Of a stretch of DNA of 47,696 nucleotides, positions 33,403-40,373 are shown one piece after another (the stretch's first letter is position 1; each line of letters opens with the position of its first letter). Under the pieces are notes generated by a model. That model was not told where the DNA came from and made no database searches. It was given only the letters and a program-made list of their open reading frames with translations. Source of the DNA: Streptomyces sp. NRRL S-87 (GTDB lineage: Bacteria; Actinomycetota; Actinomycetes; Streptomycetales; Streptomycetaceae); the NCBI RefSeq assembly GCF_000719335.1, contig NZ_JOGB01000081.1, positions 1-47,696 of the forward strand, read 5' to 3'. The position numbers and the translations under genes are program-made.

Positions 33403-35727
33403 CTACTCCCCGTACGCGGCCGCGTCGTGGCCCTTGATGTGGCGGGCGGGGTTGTGGCCCTCGTCGAGCATGCCCACCGCCCACAGGAGCGGCTGGGTCC
33501 CCTCGTGCTTCACCATGCCGGGGCTGACGCCGAGGCGGAAACCGCCGGGGAGCGGCTTGCCCTCCGGGGTGCGGGGGAGGAAGTCCAGCGGGCTCGGGCC
33601 GTCGGAGAGGTACACCGCGCAGTCCGACAGGACGGCGACGGGATGGAGACCCGCGGCGGCGAGCCGGAGCATCTTGCGGTGCATGTTGACGCGGGCCGTG
33701 GCGATGACGGCGGCCCGGATGTCGGGGCGCCACGTGGGGCGCTCGAGGGCGGGCCAGGGCTCGCCGGGGCGGTAGCCGATGCCCTGGGGGCGCTCGCGGA
33801 GCTTGCCGATGCCGCCCTTGACCGTGGCCTTGACCGCGGCCAGCACGTTGGCGAGGGCGGGGTCGCGGGTCTTGTGGACCGTCATGGCGTCGAGCAGCTC
33901 GGCCTCGGAGAGGTCCGCGGTCACGCCCAGGTCCGCCATCGTGGCCAGGTAGGCGTCGCGCAGCCGGGCGTACCAGGGGTCGAGGTAGGCGGTCGGCTCG
34001 TCGCGCAGGTACGCCTCCACGGGCCGTACCTCGTGGCCGAGCTCGACGGCGTACGCGACGGTGGGGGTCGCGTACCAGGCGGGGCCGGCGGGGCGTTGCC
34101 CGGACGGCGTGAACGGGCTGGGCAGACGGGGGTCGAGCTCGATGCCGGAGAGGTCGACGAGCCAGCTGCCGGGCTGCTTCGGGTGGAAGCGGGGCGCGCT
34201 GACGTGGGTGGCCGGGCCGAGGCCGACGGTGAGGCGGTTGGCCGCGGCGGCGAAGGCCATGTTGACGTCGATGCCGACGGCGTAGGTGCGGGCGCACTCC
34301 TCGTCGGTGAGGAGCTCGGGATCGCGGATCCAGTCGTACGCCTCCTCGTCGAGCACCTCGTCCGGGGTGCGCCGGTGGGCCCGCGGGTAGCGGGAGGCGA
34401 CGACCGGGTGCTCGTCGGGCGCCTCGGGCGGGGCCGGGTCCACCGGGGCGGTCAGGGTGCCGGAGACGGGTGCGGAGACCCAGGTGACGGTGCCGTCGGG
34501 CCCGTCCTGGCGCAGGGCCCGGGTGGGCGGGCGCAGGGCGGTCATGAGCTCCAGGCCGCAGACGGCGCTGGAGCCGCGGGGCACGAGGACCCGGGAGGCG
34601 TAGGTGCCGAGGACCCGGGCGATCTCGGGGGCGGGGAAGGTGGCCGTGTCGCCCCAGGAGCGGGTGTCGAGGGCGCCCCAGGGCAGGACGGCCAGTTGCA
34701 CGCAGGCGCGGCGGGTCCCGCTCCGGCGGTCGTCGCCCTCGCCGGGGGCCACGGGGGTCGGGGGACGGTAGACACGGGCCCAGGGGCCGAAGCCGCGCCG
34801 GGTGAGCTTCCAGCCCGCCTTGGTCAGCCCCTTCACGACGGGATGGGCATCGGGCAGGCGGAGGGCTCGGCGGTCCTCGAGCTCGAGGGGCAGGCCGAAG
34901 CGCTCGGCGGCGGGAGCCGTCAGGACCAGGAGCGGGTCGGCGTCCTTGCCGTTGGGGTGGAGGCGGGGGGCGCCGAGGCCCGCGTCCAGGGCCCAGGTGA
35001 GGAGGGACGGGAGGTCCTTGGCCGGGCAGTCGAGGAGCAGGCCGCCGGGGGCGTAGGCGGTCGCCGTGGCGTCCAGGACGACCAGGGGGGCGGGGGCGGC
35101 GTTAACGGCGTTAACGGTCCGGGCGGCCGGGGCGGGGGTACGGGCGCTCGCGCGGGCGGGCGGGGCGGTGGTGGCGGCGGGTTGGGCGTTAACGGCGTTA
35201 ACGGTCCGGGCGGCCGGGGCAGGGGCGGGGTGCGCCGGGGCGTCGGCAGCGTCAGCGGGTGCCGGCTCGGGGACGGCCCGGGCGCGGGGCCGGGGTGAGG
35301 TGGCGTCGGCGTTAACGCCGTTAACGGTCTGCGGCTCGGCGGCTGGTGGTGGGAGCTCCGGAGCGGGGTCCACGGGGGGCGCCGGGCGGGGGTCGGCGGT
35401 GGGGGCCGGGGGCTCGGCGTTAACGGCGTTAACGTCGACGGCGGGGCCGGCAGGGTCGAGGGGCCCGATCGGGTGGAGCTCGGCGAGGCCGTCGAGGAGG
35501 CGGACGTACGCCGCGCGCTTGGGGGGCCGGGGCTCGGTGCGGCCGGCTTCCCAGGACGTGACGGTCTCCCGGCGTACGGAGAGTGCCTTGGCGATCTGCT
35601 CCTGGCTGAGGCCCGCGGCCTCGCGCAGGCGTCTGCGCTCGTCAGGGTCGGGGAGGGCGTCCTTGGCCGCTGCCTGCTGGAGAAGGGCGTCGACGGCTGC
35701 GAAGAGCCTGCCTTGTTCGTGCTGCAC
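33403..35727 (-). CDS. tap: Telomere-associated protein Tap
   Basis: A 774-residue protein that in Streptomyces binds telomeric DNA and recruits Tpg to the ends. The N-terminus has an XRE-type HTH: LREAAGLSQEQIAKALSVRR and ETVTSWEAGRTEPRPPKRAA (about residues 30-70). Residues about 90-215 are a Pro/Ala linker containing four VNAVNA/VNGVNA motifs, each encoded by a palindrome. The rest is the large conserved Tap domain (VRRETV... to LRDAYLATMADLGVTADLSE, KDPALANVLAAVKATVKGG, GIGKLRERPQGIGYRPGEPW). GTG 35727 is preceded by AGGTGAAG. Next comes tpg; upstream is parB, same strand, 102 bp away. Confidence 0.93.
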   Translation of the reverse strand: MQHEQGRLFAAVDALLQQAAAKDALPDPDERRRLREAAGLSQEQIAKALSVRRETVTSWEAGRTEPRPPKRAAYVRLLDGLAELHPIGPLDPAGPAVDVNAVNAEPPAPTADPRPAPPVDPAPELPPPAAEPQTVNGVNADATSPRPRARAVPEPAPADAADAPAHPAPAPAARTVNAVNAQPAATTAPPARASARTPAPAARTVNAVNAAPAPLVVLDATATAYAPGGLLLDCPAKDLPSLLTWALDAGLGAPRLHPNGKDADPLLVLTAPAAERFGLPLELEDRRALRLPDAHPVVKGLTKAGWKLTRRGFGPWARVYRPPTPVAPGEGDDRRSGTRRACVQLAVLPWGALDTRSWGDTATFPAPEIARVLGTYASRVLVPRGSSAVCGLELMTALRPPTRALRQDGPDGTVTWVSAPVSGTLTAPVDPAPPEAPDEHPVVASRYPRAHRRTPDEVLDEEAYDWIRDPELLTDEECARTYAVGIDVNMAFAAAANRLTVGLGPATHVSAPRFHPKQPGSWLVDLSGIELDPRLPSPFTPSGQRPAGPAWYATPTVAYAVELGHEVRPVEAYLRDEPTAYLDPWYARLRDAYLATMADLGVTADLSEAELLDAMTVHKTRDPALANVLAAVKATVKGGIGKLRERPQGIGYRPGEPWPALERPTWRPDIRAAVIATARVNMHRKMLRLAAAGLHPVAVLSDCAVYLSDGPSPLDFLPRTPEGKPLPGGFRLGVSPGMVKHEGTQPLLWAVGMLDEGHNPARHIKGHDAAAYGE
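35100..35434. repeat. Four GTTAACGSCGTTAAC palindromes inside tap
   Basis: Identical 17-bp palindromes CGTTAACGGCGTTAACG lie at 35100-35116, 35187-35203 and 35418-35434; the copy at 35309-35325 has C at the centre. Spacings are 87, 122 and 109 bp. All are in the same tap codon phase, giving V-N-A/G-V-N-A peptides at about residues 98, 135, 176 and 205 in an otherwise Pro/Ala linker. AT-rich GTTAAC is very rare in such DNA, and I found the motif nowhere else in the window except at 35783. Confidence 0.9.
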
Positions 35728-35769
35728 GGCTTCACCTTAGCCCCGGTCGCACCTTTGATCGCACGTGAA

Positions 35770-35812
35770 ACGCACAGGGGACCGTTAACGGCGTTAACGG
35801 TCCCCTGTGCGT
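35770..35812. repeat. Perfect 43-bp palindrome between parB and tap
   Basis: Every base from 35770 to 35812 pairs about the centre at 35791. The core 35783-35799 is the same GTTAACGGCGTTAAC element that occurs four times in tap. The arms add ACGCACAGGGGACC and its complement. It lies 43 bp upstream of the tap start and 18 bp beyond the parB stop. It could act as terminator of parAB, operator of tap-tpg, and centromere at the same time. Confidence 0.9.
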
Positions 35813-35829
35813 CAGGGCGTGCGGGCCAC

Positions 35830-36882
35830 TCAGGGCAGTCGGGCGACGAGGTGTTCCGTCAAGGCCGCGAGGTCCGCGGGAGAGAGCTCCCGTGCGAGGG
35901 CTGCGGCGAGCTCTTCCGGGGAGCCCGCGGGCAGCGTGAGGGTGGCCGTGCCGGCCACCCCCTCGACGTCCGCTGCCCGAACGGGCGGCTCGGCCGTCCG
36001 CGCGGACGGCTCCTCGGTCGGGCCGGAGGGCGTCTCGGGTGCCGGGCGGTCGGGCGTCCGGCCGTACCCGCCTGCGGACTGCTCGGTGTCGGCGGCGCCG
36101 TCGGGCCGGGCCTCGACGCCGCTGTCGGGTGCGGATCCCGCCCGGAGGTCCGGGGCGGGGCGGCTGCGCTGGCGCGGGGGAGTGTGGGCGCTCTCCTGGG
36201 CCGCCGCCTCCTGGGCCTCCTGCGGAAGCCGTCCGATGCGCCGGGCCGGCTCCACCTTCAGCTCACCCGTCTCGACCTTCTCCTGGAGGGTCGGGGTCAG
36301 GTTGAGCAGGGCGAGCCTCTGGGAGACCCAGGCCGGGGTCTTGCCCAGCCGCTTGGCCACCTTGGCCTGGGAGCCGTGGACGTCCACGAGCTCCTGGAGG
36401 GCCCGGGCCTGGTCCATCGGAGCGACGTCGGCCCGGTGGATGTTGGCGATCAGTGCGGACTCGAGGATGTCGGCGGCGCTCGCGGACAGGGCGTCGTTGA
36501 CGTGGATGTGCATCGTCGTCAGCCCGGCGAGGCGGCCTGCGGCGAGGCGGCGGTTGCCGTCGATGACCACGAAGGGGGCACGGCCCAGCCCGTCGATCTG
36601 GCCCGGGTGGGCCTCCATGAAGGCCATGCGCGTGGCGACCGCGAGGGGCTGCAGCTGGCCCCGTACCCGCAGCGACTCGGCCAGCTCGTCGAGCTCCGTG
36701 AGTTCTTCGCGGAGGTTGAAGGGGTTGTGGGTGAGGGCTTCGATGGGCACCTCGGAGGGCGGGATGACACCCGAGGTCGGCGCTCCGGTGGCCTCGGCGA
36801 TGGCCGCGCGGCGGGAACTGACGGTCACGGGCTGCGCGCGGGCGAAGGAGGCCGAGACGCCGAGCTTGTCTGCCTTGCTCAT
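35830..36882 (-). CDS. parB: ParB-type partition protein
   Basis: A 350-residue centromere-binding protein. The N-terminal ParB/Srx domain (about residues 40-140) has IPPSEVPIEALTHNPFNLRE, LAESLRVRGQLQPLAVATRM and FVVIDGNRRLAAGRLAGLTT; the GERR motif that binds CTP is GNRR here. ANIHRADVAPMDQARALQEL and the HTH AKVAKRLGKTPAWVSQRLAL (about 170-190) follow. The rest is Pro/Glu-rich with a C-terminal LSPADLAALTEHLVARL helix for dimerisation. ATG 36882 overlaps the parA stop by 4 bp. The clustered palindromes directly downstream are its likely DNA targets. Confidence 0.93.
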   Translation of the reverse strand: MSKADKLGVSASFARAQPVTVSSRRAAIAEATGAPTSGVIPPSEVPIEALTHNPFNLREELTELDELAESLRVRGQLQPLAVATRMAFMEAHPGQIDGLGRAPFVVIDGNRRLAAGRLAGLTTMHIHVNDALSASAADILESALIANIHRADVAPMDQARALQELVDVHGSQAKVAKRLGKTPAWVSQRLALLNLTPTLQEKVETGELKVEPARRIGRLPQEAQEAAAQESAHTPPRQRSRPAPDLRAGSAPDSGVEARPDGAADTEQSAGGYGRTPDRPAPETPSGPTEEPSARTAEPPVRAADVEGVAGTATLTLPAGSPEELAAALARELSPADLAALTEHLVARLP

Positions 36883-38111
36883 GAGATCTCCCGGGCGAGA
36901 GCGCGCAGGACGACGGCCTGGTCTCCCTTGGGTGCGTACACGAAGAGGGGCTGCTTGAGGCGGACCGCTTCCCGCTGCTCCTTGAGGTCGGGGACGATCG
37001 CCACGACCCGCGGATCCTTTATGTCCATCCAGGCCTGGAGGGAGGACGTCGCGATGTAGCCGCGGCGGCCGTCGTAGAGGTTGACCACGAGCCCGAGGTA
37101 GTCGATGTCGAGCGCGAGGTCGTCGCGCAGGTCGTTGATCTGCGAGGTGAGCAGGTCGTAGGCGTCGGCGGAGGAGTCCTCGGCCTGGACCACGATCAGG
37201 GCGCCGGAGGCGCCGGGCTCCTCGCCCGGGCGGCGGCGGCCGTAGTAGATGGCCGCGTCCATGCTCAGGCCCAGGCTCGGCGGGCAGTCGACGAGGATGA
37301 CGTCGTACTCCGACTCCAGCGGGGAGAGGGCCCGTTCCAGGGCGGCCTCCCGGGCCCGGACGGTGGAGAGCCGCACGTCCAGCAGGAAGGCGTCCGTGCA
37401 GGACGGCAGGAGGTGGAGGCGGTCGCCGAAGCGCCCGTCGGGGATCGGTACGACGATGTCCTGGAGGGGGCCCTTGCCCTCGCCCGCCATGTGGCAGGTG
37501 AGGCTGTCGCCGCCGATGGGCATGGGCTGCTGGCCCAGCTGCTTCGTGAGGTGGCCCTGGGGGTCGAAGTCGACCAGCAGGACCCGCAGTCCCAAGCCCG
37601 GGAGGTCCTCGCGGTCCAGGGCCGGGTCGTCGTCGGCGAGCCGGGCCAGCTGGCGGGCGATGCGGACCGGGTACAGGGAGTTGGAGTCCTCGGCCAGGGC
37701 TTCTCCGGTGCCGGCGGTGATGGCGGTCTTGCCGACGCCGCCCTTCTGGTTGCACACGACGATGCGGCGGACCACGGACGGCCGCTGGACGGTGGGCGCC
37801 GGGTTCTTCTCGAGCCACAGCCGGACGGACTGGGCGAGGCCTTGGATGAGGGAGACTCCGCGGTCCTTGGCATCGGCCCGGAAGGCCTCCCACTGACCGG
37901 CGGGCAGCCAGGTGGAGAAGGACTCCGCGCCGGAGGTGTCGACGGGGGAGGGGGCGGAGGCGAGGGCGCTCCAGTCCGCGATGCCCTGGTGCACCGCATC
38001 CTGGATGTCGATGCGGAGTTGGGCGGTACGGATCTTCAACTCCTGACGGAGCCAGGGCGGCAGCTTCGAGACGACCTTGTCACGGTCGCTCGGGGAGGCG
38101 GGCGAAGTCAT
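36879..38111 (-). CDS. parA: ParA-type partition ATPase
   Basis: A 410-residue P-loop ATPase that moves ParB-bound plasmid DNA on the nucleoid. The deviant Walker A is KGGVGKTAITAGT (about residue 119), A' VLLVDFDPQGHLTKQLG, and Walker B YDVILVDCPPSLGLS. About 110 residues precede the ATPase domain, like the autoregulatory DNA-binding extension of type Ia ParA proteins. An extra segment (SNSLYPVRIARQLARLADDD) lies between Walker A and A'. ATG 38111; the promoter contains GGGAC/GTCCC half-sites for autoregulation. Confidence 0.93.
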   Translation of the reverse strand: MTSPASPSDRDKVVSKLPPWLRQELKIRTAQLRIDIQDAVHQGIADWSALASAPSPVDTSGAESFSTWLPAGQWEAFRADAKDRGVSLIQGLAQSVRLWLEKNPAPTVQRPSVVRRIVVCNQKGGVGKTAITAGTGEALAEDSNSLYPVRIARQLARLADDDPALDREDLPGLGLRVLLVDFDPQGHLTKQLGQQPMPIGGDSLTCHMAGEGKGPLQDIVVPIPDGRFGDRLHLLPSCTDAFLLDVRLSTVRAREAALERALSPLESEYDVILVDCPPSLGLSMDAAIYYGRRRPGEEPGASGALIVVQAEDSSADAYDLLTSQINDLRDDLALDIDYLGLVVNLYDGRRGYIATSSLQAWMDIKDPRVVAIVPDLKEQREAVRLKQPLFVYAPKGDQAVVLRALAREIS

Positions 38112-38115
38112 GAGA

Positions 38116-38151
38116 GGGACTTTACTAACGTCCCGGGGAGTTGAGGGACGT
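38116..38151. promoter_or_regulatory. Candidate autoregulatory site of parAB
   Basis: Three half-sites alternate in orientation: GGGAC (38116-38120), ACGTCCC (38128-38134) and GGGACGT (38145-38151), directly upstream of the parA ATG. The middle and last form a 7-bp dyad with a 10-bp spacer. ParA's long N-terminus or ParB may bind here. Inference from position and symmetry. Confidence 0.5.
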
Positions 38152-38421
38152 GACACGCAATCTTGCTAACAAAACGCTTGAGGAGTCTGGCGTTTTGGGA
38201 TGGTTTGAGAGGTGCTGGCGGCGTTGACGCCTGGCCTGGAGGGCGGGTGAGGGCGCGTCAGCCGCCGCGCGAGGTGTTGGCCCGGCGGGCTGGGCCGCCT
38301 CGACCCGGCCCACCGCAGGGGGATCGTCGCGGATGCGTCCCGGCCGCCGCTCTGCTCTCCCGCGAGGCGGCGGCCGGTCGTTTTTCGGCCAATCGTTCGC
38401 CGTACTCGGACATCGTTCGAC

Positions 38422-38451
38422 GCACCTGAGTACGTCGCACCTCAGTACGGC
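38422..38451. repeat. Two 15-bp tandem repeats with GTAC cores
   Basis: GCACCTGAGTACGTC (38422-38436) and GCACCTCAGTACGGC (38437-38451) are adjacent direct repeats. More CGTAC/GTACG words lie at 38401-38406, 38450-38456, 38470-38476 and 38486-38492. They sit between parA and the iterons; a binding site for a replicon protein is possible. The rest of 38152-38588 shows no gene. Confidence 0.5.
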
Positions 38452-38588
38452 GTACATAGATACGGGAAGGCGTACACCTGTTCTTCGTACAGGAGCCCGC
38501 TCATGGGGGGATGGACGTCGTCGCGGTCGCTCGTGTGCTCGATCCCAGGGCCGGGCGGGGCACGGGCAAGGGCGTCGTCAGGACCCGG

Positions 38589-39246
38589 AGCGACTGAAGG
38601 GAACGCCCTCCGTAGAGCTCTGACCTGCGACGGGGCGGAAGCAGCGACCGAAGCGACCGAGACTGCGGGTTTTCGTACAACCGCTCGGGGCGGGCTCGAC
38701 ACGCGCTGCGGAGTCGCTTGAGTCGCTGCCAGCGACCGAAGGGGCTTCGGTCGCTGCAGGTCAGAGGCGCCGTTCGGGCGGTCCTGGGGGCCGGGAAGGG
38801 GCTCAGCGACTGAAGAAGAGCGACTGAAGCGGGGTTCAGTCGCTGTGAGTCGCTCAGAGAAAGCCCAGGTCAGACGGGGTGTGGCGGGTAAATAGCGACC
38901 GAAGCGACTCAAGGTCCGGGTATATGGAGTGCAACGCACGTGTGTGCGCGTGCGCCTGCGTGCGTCATATATTCAGTCGCTGAGTCGCTTCAGTCGCTGT
39001 TTGGGTTACGAAAACCGGTCTGACCTGCTGTTTTTTACAGCTACTGTGGGAGCGACTGAAGGAGCTTCAGTCGCTGGGTGCGGGTGCCTTCAGTCGCTGA
39101 GTCGCTGCGTGACCCTTGTGTCTCTGGTGGCTGCAGATGCTCTCTTCCTCAGATGACCTTCGCTAAGGTATGTCCGTCGTTGAGTCGCTTGGGTCGCTGA
39201 CGGGGGATGGGCATGGCTTCTGAGCTGCGGGATTCGCGCAGCGACT
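38589..39246. repeat. Iteron array, probable internal replication origin
   Basis: Twenty-three copies of RGTCGCT (or AGCGACY) occur in 658 bp. Starts: 38589, 38643, 38652, 38712, 38721, 38731, 38749, 38805, 38819, 38838, 38848, 38894, 38903, 38975, 38983, 38992, 39051, 39069, 39092, 39100, 39183, 39192, 39240. They come as direct pairs 8-10 bp apart and as inverted pairs about 18 bp apart, often extended to TCAGTCGCT. Two AT-rich breaks (CATATATTC at 38966-38974 and TTTTTTAC at 39031-39038) could be melting zones, and 38934-38965 alternates purine and pyrimidine. The array runs into the first codons of the primase-polymerase gene. Replication initiators of plasmids bind such iterons; here the initiator is probably one of the genes just downstream. 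Confidence 0.88.
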
Positions 39247-40373
39247 CAGCGCACCCCCCGACTGGAATCCCGGGTTCCGGGTCTTGTCGTGACCAGGCGC
39301 GCCCGGCCGCCCGCACTCCTGGGCAGGCTCTGGCCACGGCTCGATGGTGCGCCAGCAAGGGCTGGCCCGTGCACCCGCTCTCGCCGGGCCGCAAGACGCC
39401 CGCCGGGAACTGCGAGGCCTGTCGGGCTCCCAGGCACACCTCCAAGGACTGCGCCTGCCTGCGGGCCGGTCGCTGGTGCCACGGGTTCCACGCGGCCACC
39501 CTGGACTTCGCCCGCATCGAGCAGTGGTGGGGCGCCCACCCCGGGCTCGGGGTCGGGATCTCCTGCGGGCCGGCCGGCCTCGTCGTGATCGACATCGACG
39601 CCCACGAGCAACCGCTGCCCAGCCGGGACCGCCTGCTGCCGGGCATCCCCGTGGCCGACAGCGTCGACCTGCAGGGCCTGGCCAACGGGTTCCACACGCT
39701 CGGCGTGCTGGCCGCGCTGCGGGGCGAGACGTCCCCGGCCGAGGACACCACCACGCTGCGCGTCCGCACGCCATCCAACGGCCTGCACGTCTGGTACCGG
39801 GCGAATCCCGGTCACCGCTGGCAGTGCTCGGCGGGGTCCTCCGGCTCCGCGCGCGCGCTCGCCTGGCAGGTCGACGTACGGGCCCACGGCGGCTACATCA
39901 TCGCCCCGGGCACCGTGACCGACGCCGGGGTGTACGAGCCGGTGGGACCCGTCAGGGAGCCGGCGCCCCTGCCCCCGTGGCTCGCCAGGGAACTGGAGCG
40001 CACCGGGCACCTCCCGCCCGCGCACGTCCCCGCACCGCGCCCCGTCCCGCCGCGGGCCCAGCAGGCCGTCGTGGCCGCGGGCGGCGGCGGGCGCGGCATG
40101 GCGGGCCGGGTCCTGGGCGCCGTGCTGGCCGAGGTGGCGGCCTGCGCCGCCGTGCCCGAGGGCGCGGCGTTCTCCGAGAAGCTCAACCGGGCCGCCTACA
40201 CCGCGGGCGGGCTGGTCGCCGCCGGGCTGCTGCACCCCTCCGAGGCGGAGCGCGCCCTGAGGGACGTGGCGGAACACGCCAGACCCGGTCAGGAACGGCG
40301 CTGCGGCGCGATCATCCGCAGCGGGCTGAGCGCGGGCTCCCACCGCCCGCTGACCCCGGGGGGCCGCCCGTGA
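39207..40373 (+). CDS. Bifunctional DNA primase/polymerase (prim-pol)
   Basis: A 388-residue replication protein. The N-terminal prim-pol domain has ALATARWCASKGWPVHPLSP, a Cys cluster (NCEACRAPRHTSKDCACLRA) that may bind zinc, WWGAHPGLGVGISCGPAGLV, the catalytic metal-binding VIDIDAHE (about residues 125-132), and TPSNGLHVWYRA with the third active-site part. The C-terminal about 100 residues (FSEKLNRAAYTAGGLVAAGL, HPSEAERALRDVAEHAR) are a helical module common in such proteins. The start could be ATG 39207 or 39213, both after GGGGG. It overlaps the helicase gene by 4 bp. It follows the iterons, so it probably initiates plasmid replication with the helicase. Confidence 0.9.
   Translation: MGMASELRDSRSDSAHPPTGIPGSGSCRDQARPAARTPGQALATARWCASKGWPVHPLSPGRKTPAGNCEACRAPRHTSKDCACLRAGRWCHGFHAATLDFARIEQWWGAHPGLGVGISCGPAGLVVIDIDAHEQPLPSRDRLLPGIPVADSVDLQGLANGFHTLGVLAALRGETSPAEDTTTLRVRTPSNGLHVWYRANPGHRWQCSAGSSGSARALAWQVDVRAHGGYIIAPGTVTDAGVYEPVGPVREPAPLPPWLARELERTGHLPPAHVPAPRPVPPRAQQAVVAAGGGGRGMAGRVLGAVLAEVAACAAVPEGAAFSEKLNRAAYTAGGLVAAGLLHPSEAERALRDVAEHARPGQERRCGAIIRSGLSAGSHRPLTPGGRP

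Noticed and set aside
33403..35727. Long forward-strand open frames over tap and the neighbouring genes.
   Set aside because: They are antisense frames produced by high GC; composition is Val/Gly/Arg-rich and the reverse-strand products are recognisable families.
35763..35772. CACGTGAAAC, resembling half of the chromosomal parS site GTTTCACGTGAAAC.
   Set aside because: Only one half is present (the other reads GATCG); a single degenerate match is weak compared with the five GTTAAC palindromes.
38589..39246. CRISPR array, because of many short repeats.
   Set aside because: Units are 7 bp, occur in both orientations with irregular gaps, and there are no cas genes.
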